Shown: positions 24,094 to 32,913 of the stretch, piece by piece
How positions within the stretch are numbered: position 1 is the stretch's first letter
Layout of the letters: each line of letters begins with the position of its first letter
Source of the DNA: GCA-2706205 sp964215955
GTDB lineage: Bacteria; Bdellovibrionota; Bacteriovoracia; Bacteriovoracales; Bacteriovoracaceae
NCBI GenBank assembly: GCA_964215955.1
Contig: CAXPDR010000041.1
Coordinates: 1-64,000 of the forward strand
Direction: 5' to 3'
Length of the DNA: 64,000 nucleotides
Translations under genes and position numbers: made by a program
The notes under the pieces: generated by a model
The model's input: the letters and a program-made list of their open reading frames with translations, nothing else
The model's database searches: none
Told to the model about the DNA's origin: nothing

Positions 24094-24831
24094 ATGACTG
24101 TAAACCATATTAAGAGCTCTGCCTTTTTCTTGAGTTTGATTGCCATTTTTTCCATTGAAGCTAAACCATTAAAGTCTGGTTTTGGTAAAGAATCTTTTTG
24201 TTCTGAAATTAAAGTGATGAAAAATAACTACATCACAACTTCAAGAGATAAGATAATAATTATTGATAAATTTGACTCTAATTTTGAAAGAAACAAAAAG
24301 AACCGGAGCTTACTCCTGGTTAAATCAATAAATAATAGAATCCCCCCAGAACTTAAATTATTAAATACACAAGAGATTTATCAATGCACTTTAAACTCCC
24401 AAAATTGCAAGTTTGAAAAAAGCCTAATATTAGAAACTCACAGGTCCCCTCGAAAGAACTTTATAGAAATTAAAGATAAACAGAAGATATTCATAGATCG
24501 CATTGAAATCAGAGCTCAGATTAAAATAAAATCCCAAGACTTCGTTAACTTTAATAAGATTTATAATTTAGAAATTACATCCCCTCAAAAGGATGTGCTT
24601 TCAATACTGCTGTTAACAAAGATCCATTTACAAGATAAAAAGTTTAAAGATATTGAATTAAAGACTAAAGCTGAAATTGTTCTTTTGAATTACGACAAAC
24701 CTCAAGATTTATTAAATCAAGAATTAAAGATTCACCTTAATTCCGATAAATATAAAAAAAAATTTGAGGCTTTACTAGTGAAGGAATTGGCACAATACGA
24801 CCTACACATATGCAAAAAAAAGCCCCTTTAA
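24094..24831 (+). CDS. Secreted protein at the end of the Tad operon, unknown
   Basis: 245 residues with a signal peptide (about 1-23, ending I-E-A-K). The mature part is lysine- and isoleucine-rich with predicted strands and a central cysteine pair (C-T-L-N-S-Q-N-C). No family recognised. A TATAAT-like box lies in the 48-base gap after cpaF, so it might have its own promoter, but it is on the same strand and ends in a strong terminator, so it probably belongs to the locus. Ribosome-binding site AGGA before ATG 24094. Confidence 0.65.
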   Translation: MTVNHIKSSAFFLSLIAIFSIEAKPLKSGFGKESFCSEIKVMKNNYITTSRDKIIIIDKFDSNFERNKKNRSLLLVKSINNRIPPELKLLNTQEIYQCTLNSQNCKFEKSLILETHRSPRKNFIEIKDKQKIFIDRIEIRAQIKIKSQDFVNFNKIYNLEITSPQKDVLSILLLTKIHLQDKKFKDIELKTKAEIVLLNYDKPQDLLNQELKIHLNSDKYKKKFEALLVKELAQYDLHICKKKPL

Positions 24832-24844
24832 AAAAGGGGCTTTC
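24818..24844. terminator. Bidirectional terminator
   Basis: AAAGCCCC and GGGGCTTT form an 8-bp stem around an A/T loop; the minus strand continues TTTTT and the plus strand CGTTTTA. It contains the stop codon of the 24094 gene and lies four bases before the end of ettA, serving both convergent genes. Confidence 0.85.
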
Positions 24845-24847
24845 GTT

Positions 24848-26518
24848 TTATCTTTTAAGTTTTTTATAACTAATTCGGTGAGGTACCTCAGCTGCATCAC
24901 CAAGTCTTCTTTTCTTATCTTCCATATAATCTGAGAAGTTTCCTTCAAACCACGTTACTTGAGAATCACCTTCAAAAGCTAAAATATGAGTAGCAATCCT
25001 ATCGATAAAGTACCTATCATGGGAAATAATAACCGCACAACCAGCATACTCTTCAAGAGCTTCTTCTAGTGCTCTTAATGTATTTACATCAAGATCATTG
25101 GTTGGCTCATCTAGTAAAAGAACATTTCCACCTTCTCTAAGCATCTTAGCTAAGTGAACTCTATTTCTCTCCCCACCAGAAAGTTCAGATACTTTTTTCT
25201 TCTGATCTTCACCAGAAAAGTTAAACTTTGAAACATAAGCTCTAGCGTTGATTTCTTTTCCACCGACTTCAATAACATCCAATCCATCAACAGCAGCTTG
25301 CAAGATGGTACTTTCAGGATCCATCTCCCTTCCTTGATCAACATATGCAACCTTTACAGTATCTCCTACAACAAAGTCTCCTCCATCAGGCTTTTCCTGA
25401 CCAGTAATCATTTTGAACAAAGTTGTTTTACCTGCACCATTTGGCCCAATAATTCCAACAATTCCTCCTGGTGGAAGTTTAAAATTTAGATCTTCATAGA
25501 GACATTTATCTCCGAAAGACTTTGAAACATGCTCGGCATTAATAACAACATTACCTAGTCTTGGTCCATTAGGAATAAAAAGAGAATTTGTCTCATTTCT
25601 TTTGTCCGAGCTACCTTCTTCTAGCATTTTGTTATAGTTATTTATTCTTGCCTTACCTTTTGCTTGTCTCGCTTTTGGAGAAGACTTAATAAATTCGAGT
25701 TCCCTTTTTAATTCTTTCTGTCTTTTTGACTCAGACTTTTCTTCTTGGGCCAGTCTTTTTGTTTTTTGCTCAAGCCAAGATGTATAGTTTCCTTCGAAAG
25801 GAATACCATGCCCTCTATCTAACTCTAAAATCCAACCAGCAACATTATCAAGAAAGTACCTATCGTGGGTAATTGCAATAACTGTACCTTTATAGCTTTG
25901 CAAGTGTCTTTCTAACCAATAAACAGTTTCTGCATCTAAATGGTTTGTGGGCTCATCCAAAAGAAGTACATCAGGTTCTTTTAATAAAAGTCTACAAAGG
26001 GCCACTCTTCTTTTCTCACCACCAGACAATACACCACATTTTTGATCAGAAGGCGGACATCTAAGTGCATCCATAGCTAAATCTAACTTAGAATCTAAGT
26101 CCCAAATATTATAGGCATCCATTTTATCTTGAAGCTTTCCTTGCTCCTCTAAAAGAGCATCCATATCCGCATCAGGGTCAGCAAACTTCTCATTAATGGC
26201 TTCATAATCATTTCTAATTTTTACTAATTCTGCACAACCTTCTTCTACAATTTGAAGAACTGTCTTTTCTGGATCTAATTGGGGTTCTTGTTCAAGGTAA
26301 CCTACGGTAACATCTTTATTCATGTTTACCGTTCCATTGAAGTCCTGATCGATTCCTGCAATCATTCTTAAAAGTGTTGATTTACCGGCACCATTTAAAC
26401 CAAGAACTCCGATTTTAGCCCCTAGAAAAAATGATAATGATATATCTTTAATTACAGTTTTCTTACCTGGATAGGTTTTAGAAACTCTATGCATATTAAA
26501 TATGATCTTTTGACTCAT
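24848..26518 (-). CDS. ettA: Energy-dependent translational throttle protein EttA (ABC-F)
   Basis: 556 residues, matching EttA (555 in E. coli). Two ABC cassettes: Walker A G-L-N-G-A-G-K-S and G-P-N-G-A-G-K-T, signature L-S-G-G-E-K-R-R and L-S-G-G-E-R-N-R, with D-E-P-T-N-H-L-D and D-E-P-T-N-D-L-D. The linker between them (about 240-320) is rich in Lys/Arg. No membrane segments. EttA binds the ribosomal E site and gates entry into elongation according to ATP/ADP. It interrupts the Tad region on the opposite strand, with a TadB/TadC-like gene beyond it. Confidence 0.95.
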   Translation of the reverse strand: MSQKIIFNMHRVSKTYPGKKTVIKDISLSFFLGAKIGVLGLNGAGKSTLLRMIAGIDQDFNGTVNMNKDVTVGYLEQEPQLDPEKTVLQIVEEGCAELVKIRNDYEAINEKFADPDADMDALLEEQGKLQDKMDAYNIWDLDSKLDLAMDALRCPPSDQKCGVLSGGEKRRVALCRLLLKEPDVLLLDEPTNHLDAETVYWLERHLQSYKGTVIAITHDRYFLDNVAGWILELDRGHGIPFEGNYTSWLEQKTKRLAQEEKSESKRQKELKRELEFIKSSPKARQAKGKARINNYNKMLEEGSSDKRNETNSLFIPNGPRLGNVVINAEHVSKSFGDKCLYEDLNFKLPPGGIVGIIGPNGAGKTTLFKMITGQEKPDGGDFVVGDTVKVAYVDQGREMDPESTILQAAVDGLDVIEVGGKEINARAYVSKFNFSGEDQKKKVSELSGGERNRVHLAKMLREGGNVLLLDEPTNDLDVNTLRALEEALEEYAGCAVIISHDRYFIDRIATHILAFEGDSQVTWFEGNFSDYMEDKKRRLGDAAEVPHRISYKKLKR

Positions 26519-26582
26519 AGCATATCCCTTTGATTAAAATTTTTAGTATTTAATCAGATCTTATCTAAGTAGTCTATGGCCC

Positions 26583-27422
26583 TTATTTCCAGACCATTAC
26601 TTCTTTAAGAGCGCTCATTAGAGTAATTAAGAAACCAGGAAAAATAAATAAAGTGATAAAGAATAACTTAAGTACTAAAACCGATTTTTTAAAACGGCTA
26701 ATTTGATCTCCATAAACATTCCATAAGTCGGAAATAACACCTTCAATATCCGAAGAATGATAAATTCCCTTAGACTTTAAATTCTCTAGAATTACTCCTA
26801 AAAAGCTATGGATAAACTCTAATTCATTTCTTTTTTTAAGTTCTGACACCCTCGCCTTCTCTATGGCCTCTGAAATGGGACGACTTGCAGTGATTATCGA
26901 CTTAAAGACATATAAAGAGGTAAAATAATCAGGAAATAAATCAAAATATTTTTTTTGGAGCTTACGTAAAAGGATTGAGACTAAAAACAGTCCTAAACCT
27001 TGCCAAAGAAATAAAAGTATTAAATTCAAAAAGCTTAAGCTCACCTGTAATTGAATTTGAAAGTTTATTATGAACACCCATGTAAACAAACCTATAAATA
27101 TGTATTGAAAATATAAACCTTTGATTTCACTTTTAATGGCTTTATTTTCATTATAGTCTTTTTGAGAAGCAGCTTTTACTTCTCTACAAGCCGTGTCAAT
27201 TTCGCTTCCATACCTCTTTCTTAAAGACAAAAGCTCCAAAACAATACAAGTGAAAAACTTATAGCGCGGCACAACAGGGTTTAACTTATCACCTAACAAA
27301 TAAAACTGAAACTGATGATAGCTTTGCATATCGCTATTAGACTTTATTACAAAGTCCCTTTTAGTTAATCTCAATAAACTCCCAAGTAAAAAGAAGCTAA
27401 TAAAAATCAAAAATATCAACAT
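26583..27422 (-). CDS. TadB/TadC-like type II secretion F-domain membrane protein
   Basis: 279 residues. Hydrophobic segments at about 1-18, 105-125, 130-152 and 248-272 enclose cytoplasmic regions. The part from about 155 (L-R-K-L-Q-K-K-Y-F-D-L-F-P-D-Y-F-T-S-L-Y) through A-S-R-P-I-S-E-A-I-E-K-A-R has the layout of the T2SSF fold in TadB/TadC (a basic loop, L-P-D-x-L-D-x-L, then x-G-x-S-L-x-x-A-I). Inner-membrane platform for the pilus ATPase is the likely role. It is divorced from the rest of the Tad operon by ettA and lies on the other strand; only one such gene is visible whereas Tad systems usually have two. Moderate confidence in the family. Confidence 0.6.
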   Translation of the reverse strand: MLIFLIFISFFLLGSLLRLTKRDFVIKSNSDMQSYHQFQFYLLGDKLNPVVPRYKFFTCIVLELLSLRKRYGSEIDTACREVKAASQKDYNENKAIKSEIKGLYFQYIFIGLFTWVFIINFQIQLQVSLSFLNLILLFLWQGLGLFLVSILLRKLQKKYFDLFPDYFTSLYVFKSIITASRPISEAIEKARVSELKKRNELEFIHSFLGVILENLKSKGIYHSSDIEGVISDLWNVYGDQISRFKKSVLVLKLFFITLFIFPGFLITLMSALKEVMVWK

Positions 27423-27487
27423 ACCTAAACACCCAACTATCTAAAATATACTTGACAACTAAGAGCGTCATATGGAAAGTTGCTCCC

Positions 27488-27790
27488 ATGGAAAATGAAA
27501 GTAAATTAACTTCAGGGCTTAATCCACAGCTTTCCGACGAGAATAAAAATTATTTCAAATTAGAAACAGAGAGCAAAAGCCTTGAGCAATTAAAATTAAC
27601 TCATAAGAAATTAAGCTATTTATGCCTTAATTTTGACCCCTTCAGCTCTGACATGAACACTCAGGAAGTTGAGAACTTAATAAATGAATTCAATCTTAAA
27701 GAACTTGCTAAAGATCCTTATAAACTAACAAACTACCTTCTACAAAACCTGACTGACTTAGAAGAAGCAATCAATAAAAAGATAAACTAA
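27488..27790 (+). CDS. Small hypothetical protein
   Basis: 100 residues from ATG 27488, which has GGAAAG (27474-27479) ahead; a frame from TTG 27452 lacks a ribosome-binding site. Acidic, Leu- and Asn-rich, helical, without signal peptide or membrane segment. No family recognised. Two bases before the methyltransferase gene, so probably in one operon with it. Confidence 0.55.
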   Translation: MENESKLTSGLNPQLSDENKNYFKLETESKSLEQLKLTHKKLSYLCLNFDPFSSDMNTQEVENLINEFNLKELAKDPYKLTNYLLQNLTDLEEAINKKIN

Positions 27791-27792
27791 TT

Positions 27793-29025
27793 ATGTATCA
27801 CCATCAAAGACAAGCAATCAAAACTTATGACATTCACCCTATCTCAATAAAGCAGATACAGAAAGGGCATCCATGGATCACTCTAGATAAATTTTCTGAA
27901 AATTTTCATCCGAAAGAAAAATTTATTGTAGCAGCAAATAGAAAAAGACCATTTGCACTTCTTTTACATGATCCTGCACATAAGTCAGTAAGAGCAAGAG
28001 TATGGGCAACGGATGGAAACTTTCAAAAACAAATGAAATCATTCAAAAATGATTTGGCCAAAAGAATTAGAACATCTATTCAAAAAAGAAAAAAATCAGA
28101 ATATTCCAAAGACAGAAACCATTTCTATCTCATTTTTGGTGAAGCAGACCAAATTCCAGGCTTGCTTGTTCATTTTTTAAATGGCGAACTACTTTTACAA
28201 TCTTATATGGATTTTTGGACTCCATACCAAGATTATATTGTTCAAAATGTTATAAAAGCTACAAATGAAGTATTTGACCTAGATCTTACCTTTGAAAATA
28301 TTTGGATTCAAAACAGATCAGCAATAAAAGAAAAAGCAAAATGTCTTGATCCAAACTCCTCTTTTAGAAATATAGAAATTAATGAGTTTGGAGTTAAATA
28401 CAAAGTAACTTTAGGTAAATATTACGATCACGGTATCTATACAGATATGGCATCTGTAAGAAAAAAAATCGCTTCACATTTAGAAAAATCAAAAAGCGTT
28501 TTAAACCTTTTCTCCTACACTGGAGCATTTTCACTATTTGCCTTAAACAAAGGTTCCAAAGATGTTGTAAGCGTTGATTTATCTCAAGATTATCTAGATT
28601 GGTTAGATGAGAACCTAAAACTAAATCCAGAGATAGATGAAAACTTACATCAGTCTATTTGTGATTCGACTTTAAATGCTTTAAATAAGTTTAAAGCAGA
28701 AGGAAAGAAATTTGATTTTATTATTTCTGACCCACCATCTAGCTCATCTGATGGTAATAAAAGAACGAATTCTCTAGCAGACTACAAAGAAACATTACCA
28801 TTAATGAATGAAGTCTTAAGTGAAAATGGAAAGTTACTCATTTTTATAAATACCCACAAAGTTTCCATGAAAAAGTTTGAAGACAAGATAAAAATGGCAA
28901 TAGATAAAAACAAGCTTCCATTGAAACTTGAAAGTAGACATTATCTTGGGGAAGACTGTCCTTATAAGAAAGGTTTTCCAGAAGGAAACTATTTAAAAGG
29001 AATACTCTTAAAAAGAAATGATTAA
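27793..29025 (+). CDS. RlmI-like class I SAM methyltransferase
   Basis: 410 residues with the RlmI/YccW layout: an N-terminal PUA-type region (about 15-75, with K-G-H-P-W-I-T), a central EEHY-like domain (about 105-200, F-G-E-A-D-Q-I-P-G-L-L-V), and a Rossmann domain (about 215-400). The SAM loop is V-L-N-L-F-S-Y-T-G-A-F-S; the catalytic strand is I-I-S-D-P-P-S. RlmI makes m5C1962 in 23S rRNA using a cysteine in a late F-S-C-S motif; here the corresponding segment is L-L-I-F-I-N-T-H-K with no cysteine, so the modification may differ. The end overlaps the ABC ATPase start by 8 bases. Confidence 0.85.
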   Translation: MYHHQRQAIKTYDIHPISIKQIQKGHPWITLDKFSENFHPKEKFIVAANRKRPFALLLHDPAHKSVRARVWATDGNFQKQMKSFKNDLAKRIRTSIQKRKKSEYSKDRNHFYLIFGEADQIPGLLVHFLNGELLLQSYMDFWTPYQDYIVQNVIKATNEVFDLDLTFENIWIQNRSAIKEKAKCLDPNSSFRNIEINEFGVKYKVTLGKYYDHGIYTDMASVRKKIASHLEKSKSVLNLFSYTGAFSLFALNKGSKDVVSVDLSQDYLDWLDENLKLNPEIDENLHQSICDSTLNALNKFKAEGKKFDFIISDPPSSSSDGNKRTNSLADYKETLPLMNEVLSENGKLLIFINTHKVSMKKFEDKIKMAIDKNKLPLKLESRHYLGEDCPYKKGFPEGNYLKGILLKRND

Positions 29026-30007
29026 AGTTGAAGGGTTAAATAAAACTTTTAAAGTACATAAAAAAGAGCCAGGTTTTTTAGGTTCAGTAAAGTCCTTAGT
29101 CTCTCGAAACTATATTGAAAAGCATGCTCTTTCCGAACTCGACCTCCATATTCAAGAAGGAGAAATTATAGGCCTTATTGGGTCCAATGGTGCAGGAAAA
29201 ACAACCTTAACTAAAATACTTTCAGGAATTATTCACCCGACATCGGGAACAGTTGAAGTCATGGGATACAACCCATGGGAGAGAAATAATAACTATAGAA
29301 AATCAATGGCCGTTATTATGGGCCAAAAAGCCCAACTATGGTGGGATCTCCCCGCAATGGATGGTTTTTTACTCTTAAAAGAAATTTATCAGATTCCTTC
29401 AAAAGACTTTTATGAGTCCATTGAGTATTTATCAAACTATTTGAATATAAAAGAACAACTTAATATCCAGGTTCGACGCTTAAGTCTTGGTGAGAGAATG
29501 AAAGTTGAATTAATGGCCGCTCTTCTTCATAAGCCAAAAGTCATTTTTCTTGATGAGCCTACAATAGGTTTAGACTTAACAGCACAAAAAGCCGTCAGAA
29601 ACTTCATTAAGGAATATCGCAAAGAATTTAATCCAACCCTTATTCTTACCAGCCACTATATGGATGACATCGAAGAACTTTGTCCAAGAATATGTATTCT
29701 TAAAGAAGGAAAAAGTATATATGATGGAAAACTAGACTTTTTACATCAAAAATATGCTCAAGAAAAACTAATCACAGCAAATCTGAAAACAGAAATAGAC
29801 CCTCAACAATTACAATCAAACTTCCCAAATGAGTTAGGTAAACTTGAGCTTACCAGCAGACAGGTAAAAGTTTTGGCTCCAAAATCAAATATAATGGAGG
29901 CTTGCAAGTACCTATTGAATAGTTGCGAAATTCTAGACTTTGCCATAAAAGAAGAAGAGATTGGTGATATAATTGAAAAGATTTTAAGTTCAAGGGAAAA
30001 TACATGA
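29018..30007 (+). CDS. ABC-2 exporter ATP-binding protein
   Basis: 329 residues: one ABC domain with Walker A G-S-N-G-A-G-K-T-T (about 59-67), signature R-L-S-L-G-E-R-M-K, Walker B V-I-F-L-D-E-P-T-I-G-L-D, and the switch H in L-T-S-H-Y-M. A C-terminal accessory region covers about 240-329. First gene of an overlapping three-gene set with two different permeases, so the exporter is probably one ATPase dimer with a heteromeric membrane pair. Substrate unknown. Confidence 0.92.
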   Translation: MIKVEGLNKTFKVHKKEPGFLGSVKSLVSRNYIEKHALSELDLHIQEGEIIGLIGSNGAGKTTLTKILSGIIHPTSGTVEVMGYNPWERNNNYRKSMAVIMGQKAQLWWDLPAMDGFLLLKEIYQIPSKDFYESIEYLSNYLNIKEQLNIQVRRLSLGERMKVELMAALLHKPKVIFLDEPTIGLDLTAQKAVRNFIKEYRKEFNPTLILTSHYMDDIEELCPRICILKEGKSIYDGKLDFLHQKYAQEKLITANLKTEIDPQQLQSNFPNELGKLELTSRQVKVLAPKSNIMEACKYLLNSCEILDFAIKEEEIGDIIEKILSSRENT

Positions 30008-30810
30008 GAGGCTGGAAGCGACAAGTCTTTCTCATGGAACTAAGAAATTTAATAACCTATAGATCTGATTTTTGGGTCAATTTTTTTGGTCAAACCTTTT
30101 TCTCACTTATTATTGCATACTTCTTATGGAATTCGATATTCGCCTACTCAGGAGAAAAAACTCTTCAAGGCTATACAATACAGTCCATGATTTTTTATTA
30201 TCTCGCAGTACCTTTGATTTTTAGAATTCAACAAGGTCAGGGAATTGGCTTTATCAGTCGAGAAATTTATGATGGAAGCCTAAACAAATACATCCTATAT
30301 CCCATAAGTACTTACCAATACAAAATCTCTACCTATTTAGCGCATAGTAGTTTTTTTATTTTACAACTAGGTTTAATGGTTGGTGTCTATAATTTGTTTT
30401 TCTACGACCCTGCGATTTATTCATTTTCTTTTTTTAATACATCCCTATTTTTAGTATCTATATTCATTTCTAGTTTAAGCTTCTTTTACCTTTTCACATT
30501 GTGCGAGGTTTTAGCCTTCTGGTTTGATAATATTTGGAGCCTGGGCGTTATATTGAGATTCTCTACTTCATTTTTTGGAGGAGCACTCATTCCTTTAAAA
30601 TTCTTCCCTATGGAGCTCCAAGAGATATTAAAACTTACACCATTTCCGTATCTCATCGATTTTCCAATGAACTCCCTTCTTGGAAGCATTAATATAAGCC
30701 ATTATGGTTATAATTTATTCATTTCCATTATTTGGCTACTTCTCTTTAGACAATGCTCTCTTTACCTATGGAATAAAGGTCAATACAAATACACAGGAGT
30801 AGGAATATAA
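30004..30810 (+). CDS. ABC-2 type permease, subunit 1
   Basis: 268 residues with about six hydrophobic segments (about 27-50, 60-78, 112-135, 145-170, 178-200, 232-250). The N-terminal amphipathic stretch (L-M-E-L-R-N-L-I-T-Y-R-S-D-F-W-V-N) is typical of ABC-2 permeases. Its ATG overlaps the ATPase stop (ATGA) and its stop overlaps the next start by one base (TAATG), so all three subunits are made together. Confidence 0.88.
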   Translation: MRGWKRQVFLMELRNLITYRSDFWVNFFGQTFFSLIIAYFLWNSIFAYSGEKTLQGYTIQSMIFYYLAVPLIFRIQQGQGIGFISREIYDGSLNKYILYPISTYQYKISTYLAHSSFFILQLGLMVGVYNLFFYDPAIYSFSFFNTSLFLVSIFISSLSFFYLFTLCEVLAFWFDNIWSLGVILRFSTSFFGGALIPLKFFPMELQEILKLTPFPYLIDFPMNSLLGSINISHYGYNLFISIIWLLLFRQCSLYLWNKGQYKYTGVGI

Positions 30811-31595
30811 TGAGATACCTACGTTTGTATTTACACTTTCTTCGTTTTTCTTTTTCAAGAGCAATGGAATTTAGAGTGGACTTCTTTTTTCGAGTAATCA
30901 TGGATATTGTTTTTTATATTATTCAGTTTTACTTTTTTAAAATTATCTATCTCCACACACCAATATTGGGTGGATGGAATTTAGATCAAATGACTGTTTT
31001 TGTCGCAAGTTTTATTTTTGTGGATGCTCTTCATATGACAGTTTTTGCTAATAACTCATGGTGGTTTCCCATTTCAATTAACCGCGGAGATTTGGATTAC
31101 TACTTAACAAGGCCGGCCAGTACCTTTTTCTTTTTAAGCCTAAAAGAATTTGCAGCCAACTCTCTTTTAAATTTTATCCTGGCCATAAGCTTACTGATGT
31201 ACTGCTTAAGCACCTATCCAGGTGATTTATCTGCATATAAAGTCATCATTTTTCTTTTCATGTTGTTAAACGGAGCATTTCTCTATTTTATGACTCACCT
31301 CTTATTCTTAATGAGTGTCTTTTGGACTCAATCCCCCAGAGGATTTGCAGATGTATTTTATTCAGCAGAAAAAGTGTTTCATAGGCCTGATGGTATTTTT
31401 ACTGGTTGGATAAAAAGAACATTTCTTTATATTTTACCATTTAGTATGATGGCATCCTTCCCTGTTCGTTTTTTGTTTGAGGAGAATGCTACAAGTTATC
31501 TAACTGAGGTTATATTGGCTTCACTTGGATTATATTTTATTGTTTTTTTACTGTGGAAGAAAGGGCTTAGAGATTATTCTTCTGCCTCAAGTTAA
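30810..31595 (+). CDS. ABC-2 type permease, subunit 2
   Basis: 261 residues with six hydrophobic segments. The start (L-R-F-S-F-S-R-A-M-E-F-R-V-D-F-F-F-R) and the I-N-R-G-D-L-D-Y-Y-L-T-R-P motif before the third helix are characteristic of PF06182-type ABC-2 permeases. The L-T-R-P motif also occurs as I-L-Y-P in subunit 1, so the two are distant paralogs. The exported compound is unknown. Confidence 0.9.
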   Translation: MRYLRLYLHFLRFSFSRAMEFRVDFFFRVIMDIVFYIIQFYFFKIIYLHTPILGGWNLDQMTVFVASFIFVDALHMTVFANNSWWFPISINRGDLDYYLTRPASTFFFLSLKEFAANSLLNFILAISLLMYCLSTYPGDLSAYKVIIFLFMLLNGAFLYFMTHLLFLMSVFWTQSPRGFADVFYSAEKVFHRPDGIFTGWIKRTFLYILPFSMMASFPVRFLFEENATSYLTEVILASLGLYFIVFLLWKKGLRDYSSASS

Positions 31596-31607
31596 AAGGA
31601 TTAAAAA

Positions 31608-31973
31608 ATGAGTTTCTCACAAGTTGTTATTATTGGTCATATAGGAAATATTCCAGAGCTGAAATACACCAAAAATCAAAACGCCATTTTAAATCTTTCA
31701 GTTGGAGTTCCAGAAAGGCAATCACCTAGAACACCTGTGGATATAAAGCCCAAAACTTTTTGGCATAAATGTCGAAGATGGGGAAAGCAAGCTGAAAGTC
31801 TCAAACCAATATTAAAAAAAGGTGATAAAGTTTTTATTAAAGGAACTTTGGTCTATGATACTTGGCAAGATAAAGCTGGAAATTTCCATAAAGACGCTGT
31901 CATTGAAATAGAACACTTAGAAAAAATGTACTATGAGAATATATCAATAGATCTTGAAAGCTTTAAGGATTAA
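31608..31973 (+). CDS. Single-stranded DNA-binding protein paralog
   Basis: 121 residues consisting of one OB fold: V-V-I-I-G-H-I-G-N-I-P-E-L-K-Y-T-K near the start, then L-N-L-S-V-G-V-P, F-W-H-K-C-R-R-W-G-K-Q-A-E, and K-G-D-K-V-F-I-K-G-T-L. These are the landmarks of bacterial SSB. It lacks the Gly/Pro-rich tail and the D-I-P-F tip that recruits replication partners, ending instead E-S-F-K-D. It is therefore likely a secondary SSB rather than the housekeeping one. The stop overlaps the end of the convergent gene by four bases. Confidence 0.85.
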   Translation: MSFSQVVIIGHIGNIPELKYTKNQNAILNLSVGVPERQSPRTPVDIKPKTFWHKCRRWGKQAESLKPILKKGDKVFIKGTLVYDTWQDKAGNFHKDAVIEIEHLEKMYYENISIDLESFKD

Positions 31974-32875
31974 TTAAAGTCAGCACATCTAGACTTATAG
32001 CTAACTTCAAATTCTCTTATTGAAGCGGGTGATCTCCCTTGATCTTGTTTAAAATATCCTAATCTTTTTTTATCATTATGACATACTTTACTAAGAACAC
32101 TTAGATATTCCTCAAAAGCAGCTACAGGATAAGGAATCCCATATGCTGAAGAGACAAAGCTTGGTTTTTCACTATTTACATGATGGAAACGTTCTTCCAA
32201 TCCATGCTTATGAAGGACACCTGTAAAAGAATCGTAGTATTTACCTACCTGATAGAACCTTTTTACGGCCAGATCGTAAGACATTTTCCCAGTCCTAGGA
32301 TCCATTATTTTATCGCAATTATAACGACTAACTTTATGCTTAGAAAAAAGCTCTTGATGAATTTTACATTCCATTAAAAATGCTTGAACCTCTCCACCTT
32401 TTCCCTCAATAGTATTAGATATAAACTCTCCCAAAGAAAAGTTTCTAACATATGGATTAAAACCATCTCGGTAAACATAGTGGGTTAATTCATGGGCGAG
32501 ATCCAGCAAAGCATCGTATTGATTTAGCTCTTTGTTTAGAAAAACTTTTGATTCTGAAACATAAGTTATTTCATCTGGAGAACTTGGGTGAAACTTCCTT
32601 ATCAATGTTGTATCAGTTAAAGATCCATTCCCAGCATCCACAATATCATATAGGGTCTTATTTGACTTTTTAGCCTTATCATTAGCTAATTGAAGTAAAT
32701 CCCTTCCTGTTTTGGATTTTAATAATTGTGTAAATAGATTTTTAAAATTCAACTTTTTATCTGTGCTAAACTTAGTCCATTTTTTATGAGGCTCATATCT
32801 TCCTTCAACAAAAAGATACTCTGCTTTTGCACTTAAAGAAATTATGTAAATAAATAAAAGTATCGCCAATCTCAT
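31970..32875 (-). CDS. Secreted HExxH protein, putative metallopeptidase
   Basis: 301 residues with a signal peptide (about 1-18, L-S-A-K-A-E). Residues 128-132 are HELTH in L-D-L-A-H-E-L-T-H-Y-V-Y, a zinc-binding helix. A glutamate about 30 residues later (E162, in G-K-G-G-E-V-Q-A-F) is placed as in gluzincins. I do not recognise a named peptidase family. Cysteines in the second half (M-E-C-K, Y-N-C-D, S-K-V-C-H, S-R-C-A-D) may form disulfides. Peptidase activity is inferred from the motif only. Confidence 0.75.
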   Translation of the reverse strand: MRLAILLFIYIISLSAKAEYLFVEGRYEPHKKWTKFSTDKKLNFKNLFTQLLKSKTGRDLLQLANDKAKKSNKTLYDIVDAGNGSLTDTTLIRKFHPSSPDEITYVSESKVFLNKELNQYDALLDLAHELTHYVYRDGFNPYVRNFSLGEFISNTIEGKGGEVQAFLMECKIHQELFSKHKVSRYNCDKIMDPRTGKMSYDLAVKRFYQVGKYYDSFTGVLHKHGLEERFHHVNSEKPSFVSSAYGIPYPVAAFEEYLSVLSKVCHNDKKRLGYFKQDQGRSPASIREFEVSYKSRCADFN

Positions 32876-32913
32876 TAAAAATAAGATCGGTAAAATTGAC
32901 TCTACATATTAAT

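Noticed and set aside
27452..27487. TTG start and TTGACA promoter-like box before the 27488 gene
   Set aside because: The TTG has no ribosome-binding site, while ATG 27488 does; TTGACA has no acceptable -10 box at normal spacing.
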